A DNA stretch of 64,000 bases from Sipunculus nudus (Eukaryota; Annelida; Sipuncula; Golfingiida; Sipunculidae). Under the pieces are notes generated by a model that was not told the origin of the DNA, made no database searches, and saw nothing but the letters and a program-made list of their open reading frames with translations. The DNA lies in NCBI GenBank assembly GCA_026874595.1, contig CM049312.1, positions 28,329,956 through 28,393,955 of the forward strand. The letters run 5' to 3'. How positions within the stretch are numbered: the stretch's first letter is position 1; each line of letters starts with the position of its first letter. Below, one piece after another: positions 48,401-61,306 of the stretch. Position numbers and translations under genes: made by a program.

Positions 48401-51400
48401 TAAATAAATTATCAGTAAAAACTTGTGATAATGCCACACAAATTAGTTTGAGACCAAAAATACAAACTTCACAGAGTTTACTCCCATGCCTCGCCCGCCA
48501 AGCTCTGTAAGACAGAGAACAGTTTGATGATGCAGAACACATGTGGCTTTCTATGTAGCTCATATTTGTATTGCGTTGGTTATGAGACATCTCATTCCTT
48601 TTATAATTTTGAAATATGTTGACAATAATTTAAACTCAGGCACAAAGGTAAACAGGGGTGATATTATGTTTGGATTTAATACCTTACGATCCCAATTAAC
48701 CAGTTCCAAAGATTAAGCATCATTGCACGATAGCGAAAAATCTTATAGTCTCTGCTCACGAGTTGAGGCATTGCTCGGACGAAACAAGTCCTATATTTTG
48801 TTCGAAAACTTAAAATTTAAGAAAAGACTTTATTATTGTTTATCCAGCTGAATGTTAGTTCTTTAACATAAAAATATAATGTTATGTTAAGTTTGGAGTA
48901 GCAATGTCCATTACCTTGCACCAAGCAGGCAGATAGCTTGTCCAGTGCTGCCTTAGACATAGAGTAGTACAAAAGGCATTATACCTGAAAAAAAATAAAA
49001 CTTGAACATCTTTCAGGCGGTACAAAACTGAAGTGAGAATCTCCGTACAGTCAGAATAGGGTTATGGACGGACCGTTGTTAGATAATATTACTTTTTTTT
49101 ATCCGGACAATTAACGTCGCGCTGAATTTATATATTATATTAATACCTGACCTATATCATAAATCCTACATGAAGGTACCCTCCACTGTGAAAACATGTT
49201 CAATTATTTTATCTTGTAAGTTTACAACCGTGCCCATCATTTAAAATATTACCCTGTACCACGGTACAAATAGCCAGGGTATCAGTGTAGGCTTTGCGAA
49301 ATTGCTTTTTTTACCCAGTACAAAGAGGCCACATATACAATAACGATACCTTCCTTATATACCTACTCACTGGACATGTTCCTACAATACTTGATACATT
49401 TAAATCGGCCCCTTTAACACATAACAACATGGTCTTCCATATATGTAAATATCAATTTAAAGTATTTACTACAAAAATCAATACAATTGTACAGGAAGCA
49501 GCTTTTTCAATGATAGTAGTCTCGTTCCAAACAAAGAAATTTTTCTGAAAAAAAAAGTGCTTGAAAAATTAGACCACTGATTAACGCAAACGCCAGACTA
49601 TGGATCATTAACATATTATAATATTCAGGGAACCAAAAGCTTATAGAACAGAGTTAATACCATATACTTTATCAATACATCCGACAAAAGTGTTATTACC
49701 TGCAAGGATACATATTAGTGAGAAAGAAAATCATGCAATAGAAATTTTTTATTTGCTGATATAAAAATAGTCATATATTACAGCACTGACCTTCTATAAA
49801 AATTAATTATACATTACAATACCTTTTTACGAATATTTTGATTATAATAAAATGAAGTAATAATATGTAATTTTGTGAACTATAAATACTTATTTGATTT
49901 ATTTTTGCTATTCCCCTTTGATGCTATTCGAGTACATTTTGTAATTCTGTAACCTTGTGCCGATGATCACATACAACCTATCCTTCTATTCACTCGGCTC
50001 TACCATTCCTGTGCATTCCGTGCTCCCGGCTTAACCTGTATTTCTCTTTCTGTACACCCTATCCTCATTTTAGGCTATTTAACTCGTTCCTCATGTTCTG
50101 TTATTCTTTATTCCTTTAATCCTGGTTAACGCTCACGACATTTTCGCTTTACATTTGCATTTACTTCATAAACATATACATATCATATTTACTTGTAGAA
50201 ATATATGACATATACTAACCAAAACATCCAGTTGTCCAAAAGTAGTAACTGTTTCCTCAACAAGATTGTTTGAATCGTCTTCTTTTTTTCAGATGCATCT
50301 TGGACAATGAAATGGAACTGATATGTGTATACATCATGAAACGAAGCCAAAGTATTCGCTCTGGACGTTAATCTATTGTAAATTGGTGGCGGTTGTAAAA
50401 CACACTTTTTGAAATTCCTTGAAATTCTTTTTTTTTAAATCAAGTATTTGTTTAGCAGAAAAGTAATTTGAGTTAAAACACTCTGTTAATCTGTTCCAAA
50501 TTACAAATACAGATAATCTATATATGTGCGCAGGCAAAGTCTGACAATGAAACGGTGATCTAATAAAGCATTAAAGACAGAGGCAATTATTTGAATTTAT
50601 GATATAGAATACGGATGGACGAAGGATCAAATTAATGCGTCCGTTGATAAAGAGTTTTTTTTTAAAGAATTCATGGCAATGTTTCCTCTTTTATATAACT
50701 TTACCTTACTTTACACTGTCCTGCATATATACATTTCTGTTTTGCTTTCTCCAGATTTTCCATGTTACAGCTGTAAAGTGCCATTCGGCTGCAAGTGAAC
50801 AGCAGTCCCCTTCATCTATTCCACAGCTTGCACCTTTTACATTAAAAAGGGAACCTGATTGTTTTAGCACTGGTACCGGTAGTATTTAACTTGATCTGTA
50901 TCTAAGTTGAATGTGCTCAGCCCTTAAAACTGGCATTTACGTGCACTCTATCGGCATTATATCAAAACTCTAGCATGGAGCTAGGATGTTTGTAATCTTC
51001 ATATTTTTATGCTTGTCAGCGAATTAGATATTCTTCAGACAAAGCACCTATATTATTTAATAACAAGGCCTACAGGCCTAAGGCGAACCTCTGCAAAGCA
51101 TCAGAGTATGAATGGGGTTTTACCTTTTAAATTATATATTGATTCTCTTAAGTCCTGCACATCTACCTAAGTCATTATGATTTCAGCAAAATAGACGTTT
51201 TAAACCTGCACGGTTTGGACTAGGACATTTAAAACTAGGATGTATCAGTCAGGATATTTCGGATGTTTTTTTTTTTTTTTTTTTTTTGCCAGGGAGGATT
51301 ATTGGGATAGATGAACGGATAATTTAGCAGCATGGTTTCGGAGAAGAAATTTTTAACAGTTTTTAGCCTTTTCCCTATAAAATCTAAGACAATGCAGTTA

Positions 51401-52467
51401 GCCAAGAAATAAGCGAATTCCGATCGAATTTTTTAGATGACTTACTTTTTTCCAAAGAAAATGATGATGCTAGCTCCCGCCCTTTTTGAGATAGTTATGA
51501 CGCATGACCAACGACGCTATACCATCTCATTAGCTCCCAGATTCGCTAAAAAATGCAAACCAAGGTTTTTCAAACAGTTGAAAGATATGTCCACTAGTTC
51601 TATTCTGAGCATTCTGTATCTAGATGTTTTGTCGAGACGTGTAGACGATATGTCTAGACGTCTAGACGATATGTCTAGACGCCAGACAGAGCCATGGTGA
51701 TGTCTGGACCTCACCTGGTTGAACTGAGTGACTTCTTGACTTGGAATGTTGAAACATGGCATGTTGTCAAATCTGTTTTCAAATACAGAAAGTCTTTTTC
51801 AATTGGCTACACTGATTTTTAAAGCTACATTTGCCCAATCTATTCTTATAAAACTGGAAGAACTCTACCATAGAATAATTCTTGTAAAGGTTTTTAAAGG
51901 TTATAATGCCAATCAAATTTATATTGCATATGCCTTTCTACAATGCATGCAAGATTATACCTTATCTAACGCAAAATATGCATTTATTGTTATATTAGGA
52001 ACTATTACACAAATAAAAGAATATGTTTAAATGAAATCAAAACAAATTGATTGTGCAATTAATACTTTATTTACACTCTAAAAGTTACCCGTGAACATGA
52101 AACGCTTTCATGAATTTATGTTTTTAAAAATAACCGGCCAATAAAACCTGAAATAACTATGCATTTTAATGGCATTGCTTTTAAAATGTCTGGGTAACTT
52201 AAGCCTTTTTTAATGTTTTCTTCGAGACAACATGATTGCATCTCTTCAAGCAAATAATGTCATTTTGCGGGTACGATTGTCTACCAGCCATCAAAGGAAT
52301 GACTAATGGCAATCTTGACTAAGGGGACTGTGACCACCAAAAGATGCAATACATTCAATGAATATTAAGAGTTCAACAAAGTTAACTTAACACACGTTAT
52401 ACTTCATTAAGGAGTCGGTTGTTAACCTACCTGTGATCAAAAATACTTTCCCGTGTATAGAGTGCAA
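45443..52467 (-). pseudogene. SDR pseudogene 3, paralogue of gene 1 in inverted orientation
   Basis: Recognisable minus-strand exons: exon 1 at 52431-52467 (TTG in place of ATG, then HSIHGKVFLIT), exon 3 near 50220-50312 (EDDSNNLVEETV...FGQLDVL), exon 6 at 48915-48984 (Y-Y-S-M-S-K retained, but codon 2 is TAA), exon 7 at 46156-46194, exon 8 remnant about 45443-45509. Exons 3 and 7 each carry two extra A residues in A-runs, which shift the frame, and the exon 7 donor GT has become AA. Exons 2, 4, 5 and 9 are not recognisable. Exon 7 (DLGAK, GVRVNA) and intron 7, including its poly-G tract, match gene 1 much better than gene 2. With start loss, frameshifts, a nonsense codon and a donor loss it is dead. 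Confidence 0.85.
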
Positions 52468-54048
52468 AAACCATGTGCGCTCTATATACAAGTCAGCACT
52501 GAATATGAAACCGCATCAAAAAGAGCCGTTCTACATCGGATTAATAGACAGTCTGGAGCTCATCATTATTAAGAGGATTCTCTTGAATGTTTTTATAGAA
52601 CGTTGCACTGATCTGTGTGACATATCTGGCATTATTATCTTAATCTGGAGTTAAACCTTTGTCAAATATGACTGGCAGCTTAGGGGTCATCATGATTAAA
52701 CACAGGCATTAACACTTTCGAGGATTTTAACGAGAGATTCGGGAGCGATTATATAATTCGTACTCCATAATCATTACCACTGTTAAATTAATTTTCAGCA
52801 TTATTACTAAACACAAACAACTTGCAAATACAGCCTGCAACTGTAAGATTGAAAATGGAAGGTGAGTAATGAGTATTTTATGAGGCTGTAACAGTATGCT
52901 GCAGTGCAGGGTTTTCAGGAACGCTGGCGTAAGCGTCTGTTACGCTTGAATTTCATACACTGGCATTGTGTTCCATGTATATTGCACTGCCATTCGATAT
53001 TTATTTGCAACATTTGTATGCCCAGTATAATGCACCGAGTCACATTTAAACTCATTAATGATATCACATACATTTCGATGTGCAGAAGTTTGGGTAGTTT
53101 TATGTGTTCAAGAGTACAATAAAAATTGTTCCCAAATAATCACCTGTTGTCAGCATTAAGATCTGTATTACTTTTACCCATAAGTGATGCAAAGGTGATA
53201 TTTCGCACTACACGTATTGCACAGGCTCAGTAAAGTATAAGTTAGGTGACGCTCTTAAAGCAATGGAACACTCTTTCATGTTAAACACTGTTAACGTATT
53301 AACAAACAGCTAGTAAAAAGTGAGCATAGAAAATAATCTTAAACCTGTAAAATAATGTTAATCATTTTCCTTTGGAAAAAGATTAAATATGCAAAATAAA
53401 AAAATAATCTAAAGACTATGAATTAACTCAACTGCCACACGAAAAATATGCTGAGGATATTTATAAGCAATATGCGTAAGAGAAGTATTTTATTCTTTCA
53501 TTCATTACACATGAATTTTCATACTGACAGGACGTACGGTTGTATTTGAATGGAGTTCTGTAAACATCACACACAGAGGAATATATCTAATATACATGAG
53601 CCTATTCTTACAGCAAAGGACGTAATATATATCGTAATCTATAAACGAGTAGATATGGACATTTATCATACATCGCTGTCAAGATAATATATATATATGA
53701 ATTTAAACAATTATATCATACGGTAGGACTGAAATTATATTGTAATATACGATATATTTAGAAGCATACTTAGAAACAGATTTGTATTGATGCTTAAACG
53801 TTCCATATTAGTAGCGCACTTTAAATCACTTTCAAGTTGATGAAAAATATGCGGACCCGTAGATGGTGACCGATCCTGTCTATTCGCGGTGTTATGATGG
53901 CTTTACTATCCCCCATATGATATGAGGCCACATCAGTACAGGGTGTTGTCACAGTCATTCTTCGAGCCAAGGGAGAGATGGAAACTAAATATTTCACCCC
54001 GTGATTTAAATTTGTGTGACTGCGTTTAGTTCATTTAGATATTGACCA
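49970..54048. repeat. Duplicated block, copy B (aligns with 28500-31060)
   Basis: Carries introns and exons 1 and 3 of pseudogene 3 and the 3' flank of pseudogene 4. Matches to copy A are listed there. Copy B has extra sequence, including the exons and 51.1-52.9 kb. Confidence 0.7.
51630..51690. repeat. 21-bp repeat built on TCTAGA palindromes
   Basis: ACGTGTAGACGATATGTCTAG is followed by a near-identical second 21-bp unit and a partial third. The period is a multiple of three, so both strands give short heptad-like open frames (RRVDDMS, RRLDDMS on plus). There is no sign of a gene around it. Confidence 0.6.
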
Positions 54049-57000
54049 TTACACAATAAGCGGCCCTGATACAAGCGATGGCGCTAATTGTGAGCGCCCT
54101 CCGTCAACCGGAAGTAAAGCGCCATCTATAAATTTTGCCGCATCGGAAGCCAAGAAAGCTATTGCCTGGGCAACCTCATCTGCCCCCTTCGTGACGACTG
54201 ATTGGATGGAGCCACTTCTGTATATCAAAGTACTGAAAAAGATAAAAAATCGAACATGAATCAGTAAATTGAAGCGAAAGACAACATGGTATTATTTTAG
54301 TGTGCCATCTATCAAAATTAGTTTTTAACCAATACTGCGGATAGGTCCTTCTTTTCTTTAAACAGCTGAAAAATATGGTAAAACTAGACGTGGTTTGTAG
54401 CTGCAGTCGCAAAAACAGAAACTGTTCTCCCCTCCCTACGTCCCCACTCGGCAAATTTTATGAAAAATATATACTACTTTAAAAGTTGTTGATTTAAATA
54501 AAATCATTGAATCCTGAAGATTTTACCTTGATGTAGCCCTTCCTGGGGTTTAGTATTTAAGCTACTAAAATGCGTTAACGTAAACGTGATTATATATATA
54601 CCTACAGGCGTAACTTAATGCCAGCTCTTATTAATTACTCAGCCAGTGAGTCGAAATTTAGTTCTATAATTTGCCGCATTGGTTTAAGCAAGTTTGATGA
54701 CTCTATTAGCAGGAGGAATTTAACGTCTTATCATCAACTCCACCAGTTTAAACTTGATGATGAATGTCGAGCTCATATGAGAATTTGGTAAAATAATTTA
54801 TCTATAAAATGTTACGAAACATAATTGGGTTGTTGAAAAGGTATATTGTTTACTAAAAAAATCGATGGTTTTGACCTTAAATATGAAGGTAAACTTCGTC
54901 GGTTTTCGAACTCTTCTCAGATTTTGGAAGAAACAAATTGCATATCAAATTTTATAAATAGATATTGAGTGGTCACCAAAAAACTCGTTTGATTTTGCCT
55001 TTTATATGAAGTTCAATTTCACTAGGTTAGTATCCTATTAGAGATCTTGGTTGAAACAACTTGTGTCTCCATTTTTTCAGGACATAATATGTAATACTTA
55101 TACTTATAATAAAAGTAATGGGGTTTACATTTGTTTATTAATTAATCTTACATGGAAGGTTAAACTCAGGATCACCGAGATATCGGTACAAATTTCCACA
55201 AAAGTCACGAGGGAGAGAGTGTGCCTTGAAAATACAGGATAAACAACAGAAAGGTAATTTTTGTCAGCAGTCCGGGAATTATTACCCTACCCTCATAATA
55301 CATATATAGTATACTCCTTTGACGTATTCTACCTTTTCGATTTCCTCTGGCGACATGCCGTACCGACGGAATTCATCTGTCTTTATGACACCCGGCTGCA
55401 ATGCACCAAAACAAGCTCGCAATTTTTATAAATAAATCGTCAGAAGTTTTACAAAAACTATTTATTGTTGTGAATGTCATATCCGTATTAATGTTAGCAT
55501 CCCTGGTAAAGCCCCCTAATTTTAAAACCAATTCAAAAGCAGTTTTAGATGCATAAAGACCCCATAAAGTATATATCATATTAAACCTGGCGCAAATCTC
55601 TTTCTAATGGCATATGTATGCATTGAATTCGCATTTATATGAAATTTATCATTTTTGATTTTTTTTTTTAATTTTAGTGGTACATAGTGTTGAGCAGCCA
55701 TGCAGTAACAGCAAACCTCTTTTTAATGGACTAATATAAAACTACATAACACTATCTCAAAGTTTTGTTATATTCCTTTATTCAACCAAACAATTAAGAT
55801 TATAAATTTTAAAATTTGGTGCTTCGTGGTAAATACTATCTTATATTAATTTTATATGATTTTTGGCTTCTTTTTATTTGAGGCGATTTTGCCCGTGATG
55901 GTCCCTTTACTTTAATAAAAAAATATTCCTTATGTGAAATATTTCAGGAAGAGATTGGCCTGTTCCATATGAATGTAGCAATTAGAAAATAGCGCAGGCA
56001 TTTGACCCCTATGGAAATTAATTCATCTGCAAATTTAAATTCTCTAATTTTCAAAATCAACTTAATGTTAACATAAGTTCTAACCTGACCGCGTTCACTC
56101 TCACACCTTGATCACCCAAGTCTGGAAATATTGGTATAATGATGGAAAATAAAAATACAATATTATCGTATTTAAGGACAAGTGACCTTTTATAGATCAT
56201 GACGCCCAGATGATAACCATGCCATTCTACCCTAAAATAATACAAGGACCAGCTTTCAGGAAATAAGGTGAAACCACAGCTGAGAAATTGATACAGTCGA
56301 TACAATTTCGCAGTCTCAAAACTAAATGAAACAAATGCATAAAATAGAAAAATGCATGTATCACCACCAGTCTTAAACAGCTGATTAAGCTGTCCATTTT
56401 TTAATGTATTTATTGATATGATTTGCATATTTTTGTTACAATTATATTATGACTGATTTATGAACAAGTTGCCTTGTTATATTTAAATGCCTTACCATGT
56501 CGCTTTTAGATTTTCTTGCAAAATAAGTCCTTGGTGGTTGTAAAAAAGTCACAGATTCTAACCTAAATGTAACTGATGGATCAGAGTGAATACTTTTTAT
56601 GATTTCTTTTCATGTGATCGTAAGTAATGAAAGGACATGGTATAGGAGTGCATGTATTTACAGCAGCGAGAAAGCAGAGGAGCGGAGGTTTCACAATAAC
56701 ACAACCATACAGGGCGGGGATTATATATGTGCTATTCATTGGAACAAATCTAATTTCAAAACATACGTATGATTTCTGATTGTAAAAATTACGAAAAATC
56801 ACGGAGTAAACAGAGAGAAGCCAAAGGTTCTAAACAGAAATGGACAAAGTCTGTGCCCTTACACCCGACATGGTATAAGGGCACAGATACCATTGAGATT
56901 ACTTCTAAATATACAATCTTTAACGTCTGCTACCAAGTGTAGTATATATTTTTGTTTCATTTGTTTTATTTTGTATCGATACAACTCAGTTTCTGTTAAA

Positions 57001-57805
57001 ATGATATTTTAGACATATAAAATTGGCATTTGATTTCACCTGTTTATGGCACCTTTTCAAAAGAAATGGGTTATTATATACATATATCCCCATGAAAATT
57101 CGAGAGCATTCATCCTCTAGCTCCTATGCATTTCAGTTTTTTCAATAATTCGTCATTTATGATGAGGCAATCTTCAATGTCAATGCTTAATTCTGAAATT
57201 ATAAAACGGAAGACCATGGACACAATATTGCCTTTAGAAGGTAGATTAAGAAAAATCAGTCACTCGCGTTTATACTCAAGACAGACTTTAAGGCCTATAA
57301 CCTCAGAGCGATTTAACATGAATAGCGGAGTTGTCATTGAAATCTTGTAGTGAGATTAAAATACCGGCTAATAATTTGGCAAAATAACCTTGTTCTTAAA
57401 AAAGTACAAATAAGCTTGAGCAACACACAAATTCATTTCGCTCAATTAATCATGTACACCAGCCTTCCTATGCCAGTCCTCAAAATACGTGTTTTTATGA
57501 AGAATCAATGAGATTTCGGTCCTTACTTCTGGAATGATAAAAAATTTAACGACCATGCATTTTTCGCGAAGTTAATAAGAAATCCATATCTTAGAATCAA
57601 AGTGTCATAGGGGTCTATGTCTTCTATGATATTAAATATATTTATCATAAGGGAATCACCATATTTTACTTGAATGACTTTTTCACAAGTGGTTATTACC
57701 CCCTTTATCGTGACAACCCCCGAAGATGTCTTTATTTGATGCCCGCCAGAAATATTAACCTGTAACCGTGATCAGCATAATATGATTTTGTTTCAAGGAA
57801 TATTC
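54049..57805 (-). pseudogene. SDR pseudogene 4, paralogue of gene 2
   Basis: Minus-strand pieces: exon 1 remnant about 57767-57805 (start codon lost, one base short before the donor), exon 7 at 56085-56121 (intact, DLGDQ and GVRVNAV), exon 8 at 55333-55395 (63 nt instead of 64, so a -1 shift followed by a stop), exon 9 at 54049-54232 (184 nt instead of 183; a +1 shift near RHEGG). The C-terminal PVDGGRSQL and GPLIV are still readable in exon 9. Exons 2-6 are missing from the 1.6 kb between exons 7 and 1. Introns and 3' flank align with gene 2. It is inactive. Confidence 0.87.
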
Positions 57806-58390
57806 GGTATTAAAAGATAATATTTTTTGTCCTAAGAGGGGTGAGACAATGGTCAGTCAAGGGTAATAAGAGAAAAGTGCAAATTTCTGAATATGGAAAA
57901 AGTTTATCCCACTCGTATGTACAGTTGTGACTTATTTTAGCCGCTTATGTTCTGGTTATCTGAGCTCCCCTGTGATGCAAGCATCCAGTTGGTGAAACGA
58001 AAACCATTTCTCTCAGCTAAAATCAATGTAGTTCCATGGTTCACGCACCACACATCAAATTTTGACCAGTCTCCATCAATGGTGATCCTTGTTATTGGCA
58101 GAGGTATGCGTGCTATTTATATACACTTTATACGAATTGATACTTAAAAATTGTAAACGAATAAAAAATATGCAATAAACACAGACGCTTCCATATTAGG
58201 TATTACACAATGTACATTACCTCATTTTGAAAATGGCCAAGGGATGACACAATATTACAGAAAGGATTTACAAGGTATTGAACTTGTACATTATTAATCC
58301 ACTTAAAAGTAAAGCTTAGGACCCGAAGGCAAGAGATGGTCACTAGAAAACCATCAGGCCACCGTTAATATATACATTACAGAAACTGGG
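57806..58390. other. Gene-free stretch beyond pseudogene 4
   Basis: A plus-strand open frame at 57947-58147 has plausible amino-acid composition and could be an exon or transposon remnant, but I recognise no motif. Nothing else is supported. Confidence 0.35.
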
Positions 58391-58394
58391 TTGT

Positions 58395-58545
58395 TGCCAG
58401 GTACATGCAAAAGTACCTAGGTACAGGTACAGGTAGTTGCTAATTGGTCAGGTACAGGTACAGGTACAGGTACAGCATTATTGTAGAGTACCTAGGTACA
58501 GGTACAGGTACTTAAGAAAGTACCTAGGTACAGGTACAGATACAT
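58395..58545. repeat. (GGTACA)n-rich tandem repeat, first block
   Basis: Runs of GGTACAGGTACAGGTACA are broken by GTACCTAGGTAC palindromes. The same motif forms a second block at 59735-59875, and isolated GTACCTAGGTAC-like pieces occur near 59417. Confidence 0.85.
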
Positions 58546-59199
58546 TTTAAAGATATTTGAACTAATGATAATTGCAAAAATTTCTTGTAGATATGCGATC
58601 ATAATTTGTAATAGAATGGCTGAATACATCATTAAAAAGTTTTAAATTATATCTTATTATGTCATCACGAAAAAAAACAAGCCAGCTGCAAATGTAAAGG
58701 ATCGCCTTTCGTAAATGTGAGAAATGAATGAAGCTAAAATATAATGTCACTCTTTCAAATCAAGTTTTGAGTTTAAGAGTAATGTTTTAAAGTCCAAATC
58801 TCTTGAAGCACCACACACTCTTTAAAATAAAGAGGCTTGACAACTTGACTGAAAGGGAAAATCTTATAATCAGTTTTTATAGACTAACTTCACGACATGA
58901 ACAATAATACATACATAATTAGAAGTAACGATAAACATGTTCATTGCAGTAAGTCACACTGTGGAATGTTTTTTTAGAATTAAGAGCACATGCATTTGAT
59001 GCTTGAGCAGGGACTTTTTTCTGTGAAATGGAATGTTCTGCTTTTTTTGGCATATGTTGAGAGTTCAGTTACACGATCTGTACCTTCTTCACTTCTTCGT
59101 TTTTCCTTCACCAATGTTCTTTTAATACTAAACAACAGGTATCTACATGGGGCATGTGAGCAACAATATCCTAATCCTTTTCTCTCTACCCTTTATATC

Positions 59200-59720
59200 T
59201 GATAATGCCACAATGAACTTCCTGTGTAGATGCTGGAGGTAGCCAGGCCAGCATGCATACTAGCCATAGCCCAGTCAACTTTAAAGGCTGCTTGGATAAA
59301 ACCTTAGTAATTACCTCTGCCTGGATAACGGTGACAGCTCAGTACACTTACTTGACCCAACCTGATGTCCATTTCCAGTATCATTACCTGTAATCCCCAT
59401 AACTGTGAATAGTGCACCTAGGTACAAGTACCATTACCTGGCCCCAACCCTGTTCTGTGTCTACATTGCATGGGCATTAGCAGCCCTGTTCCTATCCTTT
59501 GTCAGTTGCCTGATACTTGTGCTGATAATGTCACAATAAACTTCCTGTTTAGAGGCTGGAGGTTGACCAGCTTGATAGCCCCACTAGCTACAAAGGCAGC
59601 AAGGATGAATGCTTTGTAATTACCCCTGCCTGAGATAGGTAACTGACCTGACAGGGGTGACAGCTTTGTTCAAGCAATCGACCCAAGCCTGGTGTCCATT
59701 TCCAGTATCACATTTGTACC
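59200..59720. repeat. Direct duplication of a ~200-bp unit, 325 bp apart
   Basis: 59200-59400 and 59525-59720 share GATAATG.CACAAT.AACTTCCTG, GGCTGC/GGCAGC..GGAT, GTAATTACC.CTGCCTG, GGTGACAGCT and TGTCCATTTCCAGTATCA in order. The pair is bracketed by the GGTACA blocks, which suggests one complex repeat element. Confidence 0.7.
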
Positions 59721-59734
59721 TGAAATACCTTATA

Positions 59735-59875
59735 CCAGGTACAGGTACTTTAGTTCCAGGTACAGGTACAGGTACAAGGTATATTTCCTACTCATGAAAG
59801 CCAGGTACAGGTACAGGTACAGGTACTCTGAATTGTGTACCTAGGTACAGGTACAGGTACAGGTACCTGGCCCCA
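59735..59875. repeat. (GGTACA)n-rich tandem repeat, second block
   Basis: Several GGTACAGGTACAGGTACA runs with CTAGGTAC interruptions, ending in GGTACCTGGCC. Confidence 0.85.
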
Positions 59876-60252
59876 ACCATGTACAGAAAAGATGCAAACT
59901 TACTCGCACCACATAATATAACATATATAATTACTCATTCTTATAAATTAAAATGAAAGTGTTGCTCGCAAATATGTTGCTCGGTCATACTATGTATGTA
60001 ATTACAACAACATAAATAAAAACGGACAAGATAACGTCAACTAAAATAAAATAAAACAATAAAGCAGTAGAAGCTAGATAAATAATTATGCATGCTAATT
60101 AAAACTTGCCTAAAAATTGTGCTGGACACTTTTCCTTATTACTCACTTTACAGGCCTGGTGCACTTGGCCTAGACTTTTCAGGAATCCATAAGTAATTGA
60201 ATTATCTGGTTATGAAAGACAAATAAGATCCTGTGGAAAACAATCACAACAT

Positions 60253-60474
60253 TTAGGAAGGGTTACAATCTGGCAAGTACTGAAAATAGTCATGTTGTCC
60301 CCGACACTTCAAGGCTACACCCACTTGTCCATTGTCTGACCTGGCTGTACTTGGACAGATAGCACTGCCCCAGGGCAAGTTTAATCCTTGACTCTGTGTC
60401 TCCGCTGTACACGTAAACAAAGCTTGCTGGCTGGTATACACATATGTCACATTGAAGAACCCTGTGTACTGCAT
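60253..60474 (-). CDS. Possible last exon of a small cysteine-containing protein
   Basis: The minus strand is open for 73 codons and ends in TAA. It has four cysteines (LFTCTAE, AICPSTAR, LKCRGQ, LPDCNPS), balanced composition and no repeat, unlike the neighbouring noise frames. A possible acceptor, GCATGCAG, lies just before the TACACAGGG codons, so the frame is probably the 3' exon of a gene whose earlier exons lie at higher coordinates. I recall similar Cys patterns in molluscan secreted developmental proteins of the Vdg3 type, but cannot confirm the family. No upstream exon or signal peptide was found. Confidence 0.4.
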   Translation of the reverse strand: MQYTGFFNVTYVYTSQQALFTCTAETQSQGLNLPWGSAICPSTARSDNGQVGVALKCRGQHDYFQYLPDCNPS

Positions 60475-61243
60475 GCTGATCTTGACCCAAGGTCAACTAT
60501 ACAAGGGGTACCATGTTTCTTTAAGTAATAACAAATTAATGATTTTCTTTTATAACACCTTAATATATTAAAAATATGATATCTTAAAAGACCTTAGATA
60601 TGACAAATAAAGGATATCTTGACACTGGTCAGTGCTTATACTTGGAGAAAGTTATTATCCTTTTACACTTATATATTCAAAATGATCTGGATAAAGAGGT
60701 CACTAGTGCTTAAACCCTTAGTTTCAAAACAAATACTAATTATGGTATAAGGGAAGCGTCACGGTGAGGTATATCGAAAGGGGAACACCTGCTCTTCGTA
60801 TACATGTTATAAAAAGGCTGATAAAAACATAACGACACTATATTATTCATTGATGTCTACAAAAATTTATTTGTTAATGTTTTTAGGATTGACAAGGGCA
60901 TATATTCATAACCAAAACTTCAGAAATGTCAACATTATCTTGTCAAATCATCAACAGCGAAAAGTTTGAATAAAGATCTGTGAAATTTCTTCAGGATGTT
61001 TTATTTATATCATAATTAATTGCTTTTTCAACAAAAACATGTAATACATATATATGTATGATTATATATATTAGTGACTTTTTCCGACTGTTTGCAAATA
61101 CAATACAGCTTATTTGGTTAAAACAATGAAAAGCAATGAGGATTAGAAAACAGGGCTTCGCCTTATATTAATCCTTTTCCTCGAACTACACATAAGGACA
61201 AAATCAACATAATAAATACATGTGCAATCATCAGAATACACAC

Positions 61244-61246
<3 letters not shown>

Positions 61247-61301
<55 letters not shown>
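61247..61301. repeat. (TA)n microsatellite
   Basis: Pure TA run just beyond the 3' end of the LINE. Confidence 0.9.

Positions 61302-61306
<5 letters not shown>

Noticed and set aside
51455-51480. Possible exon 2 of pseudogene 3 (G-A-S start)
   Set aside because: Only three residues match; the glycine-rich loop does not follow.
51437-51700. 87-codon frame with RRVDDMS heptads
   Set aside because: The heptads come from a 21-bp DNA repeat and the antisense strand is equally open.
57947-58147. 66-codon plus-strand frame as a gene or transposase piece
   Set aside because: No motif, no clear splice sites and no second copy; left as unexplained.
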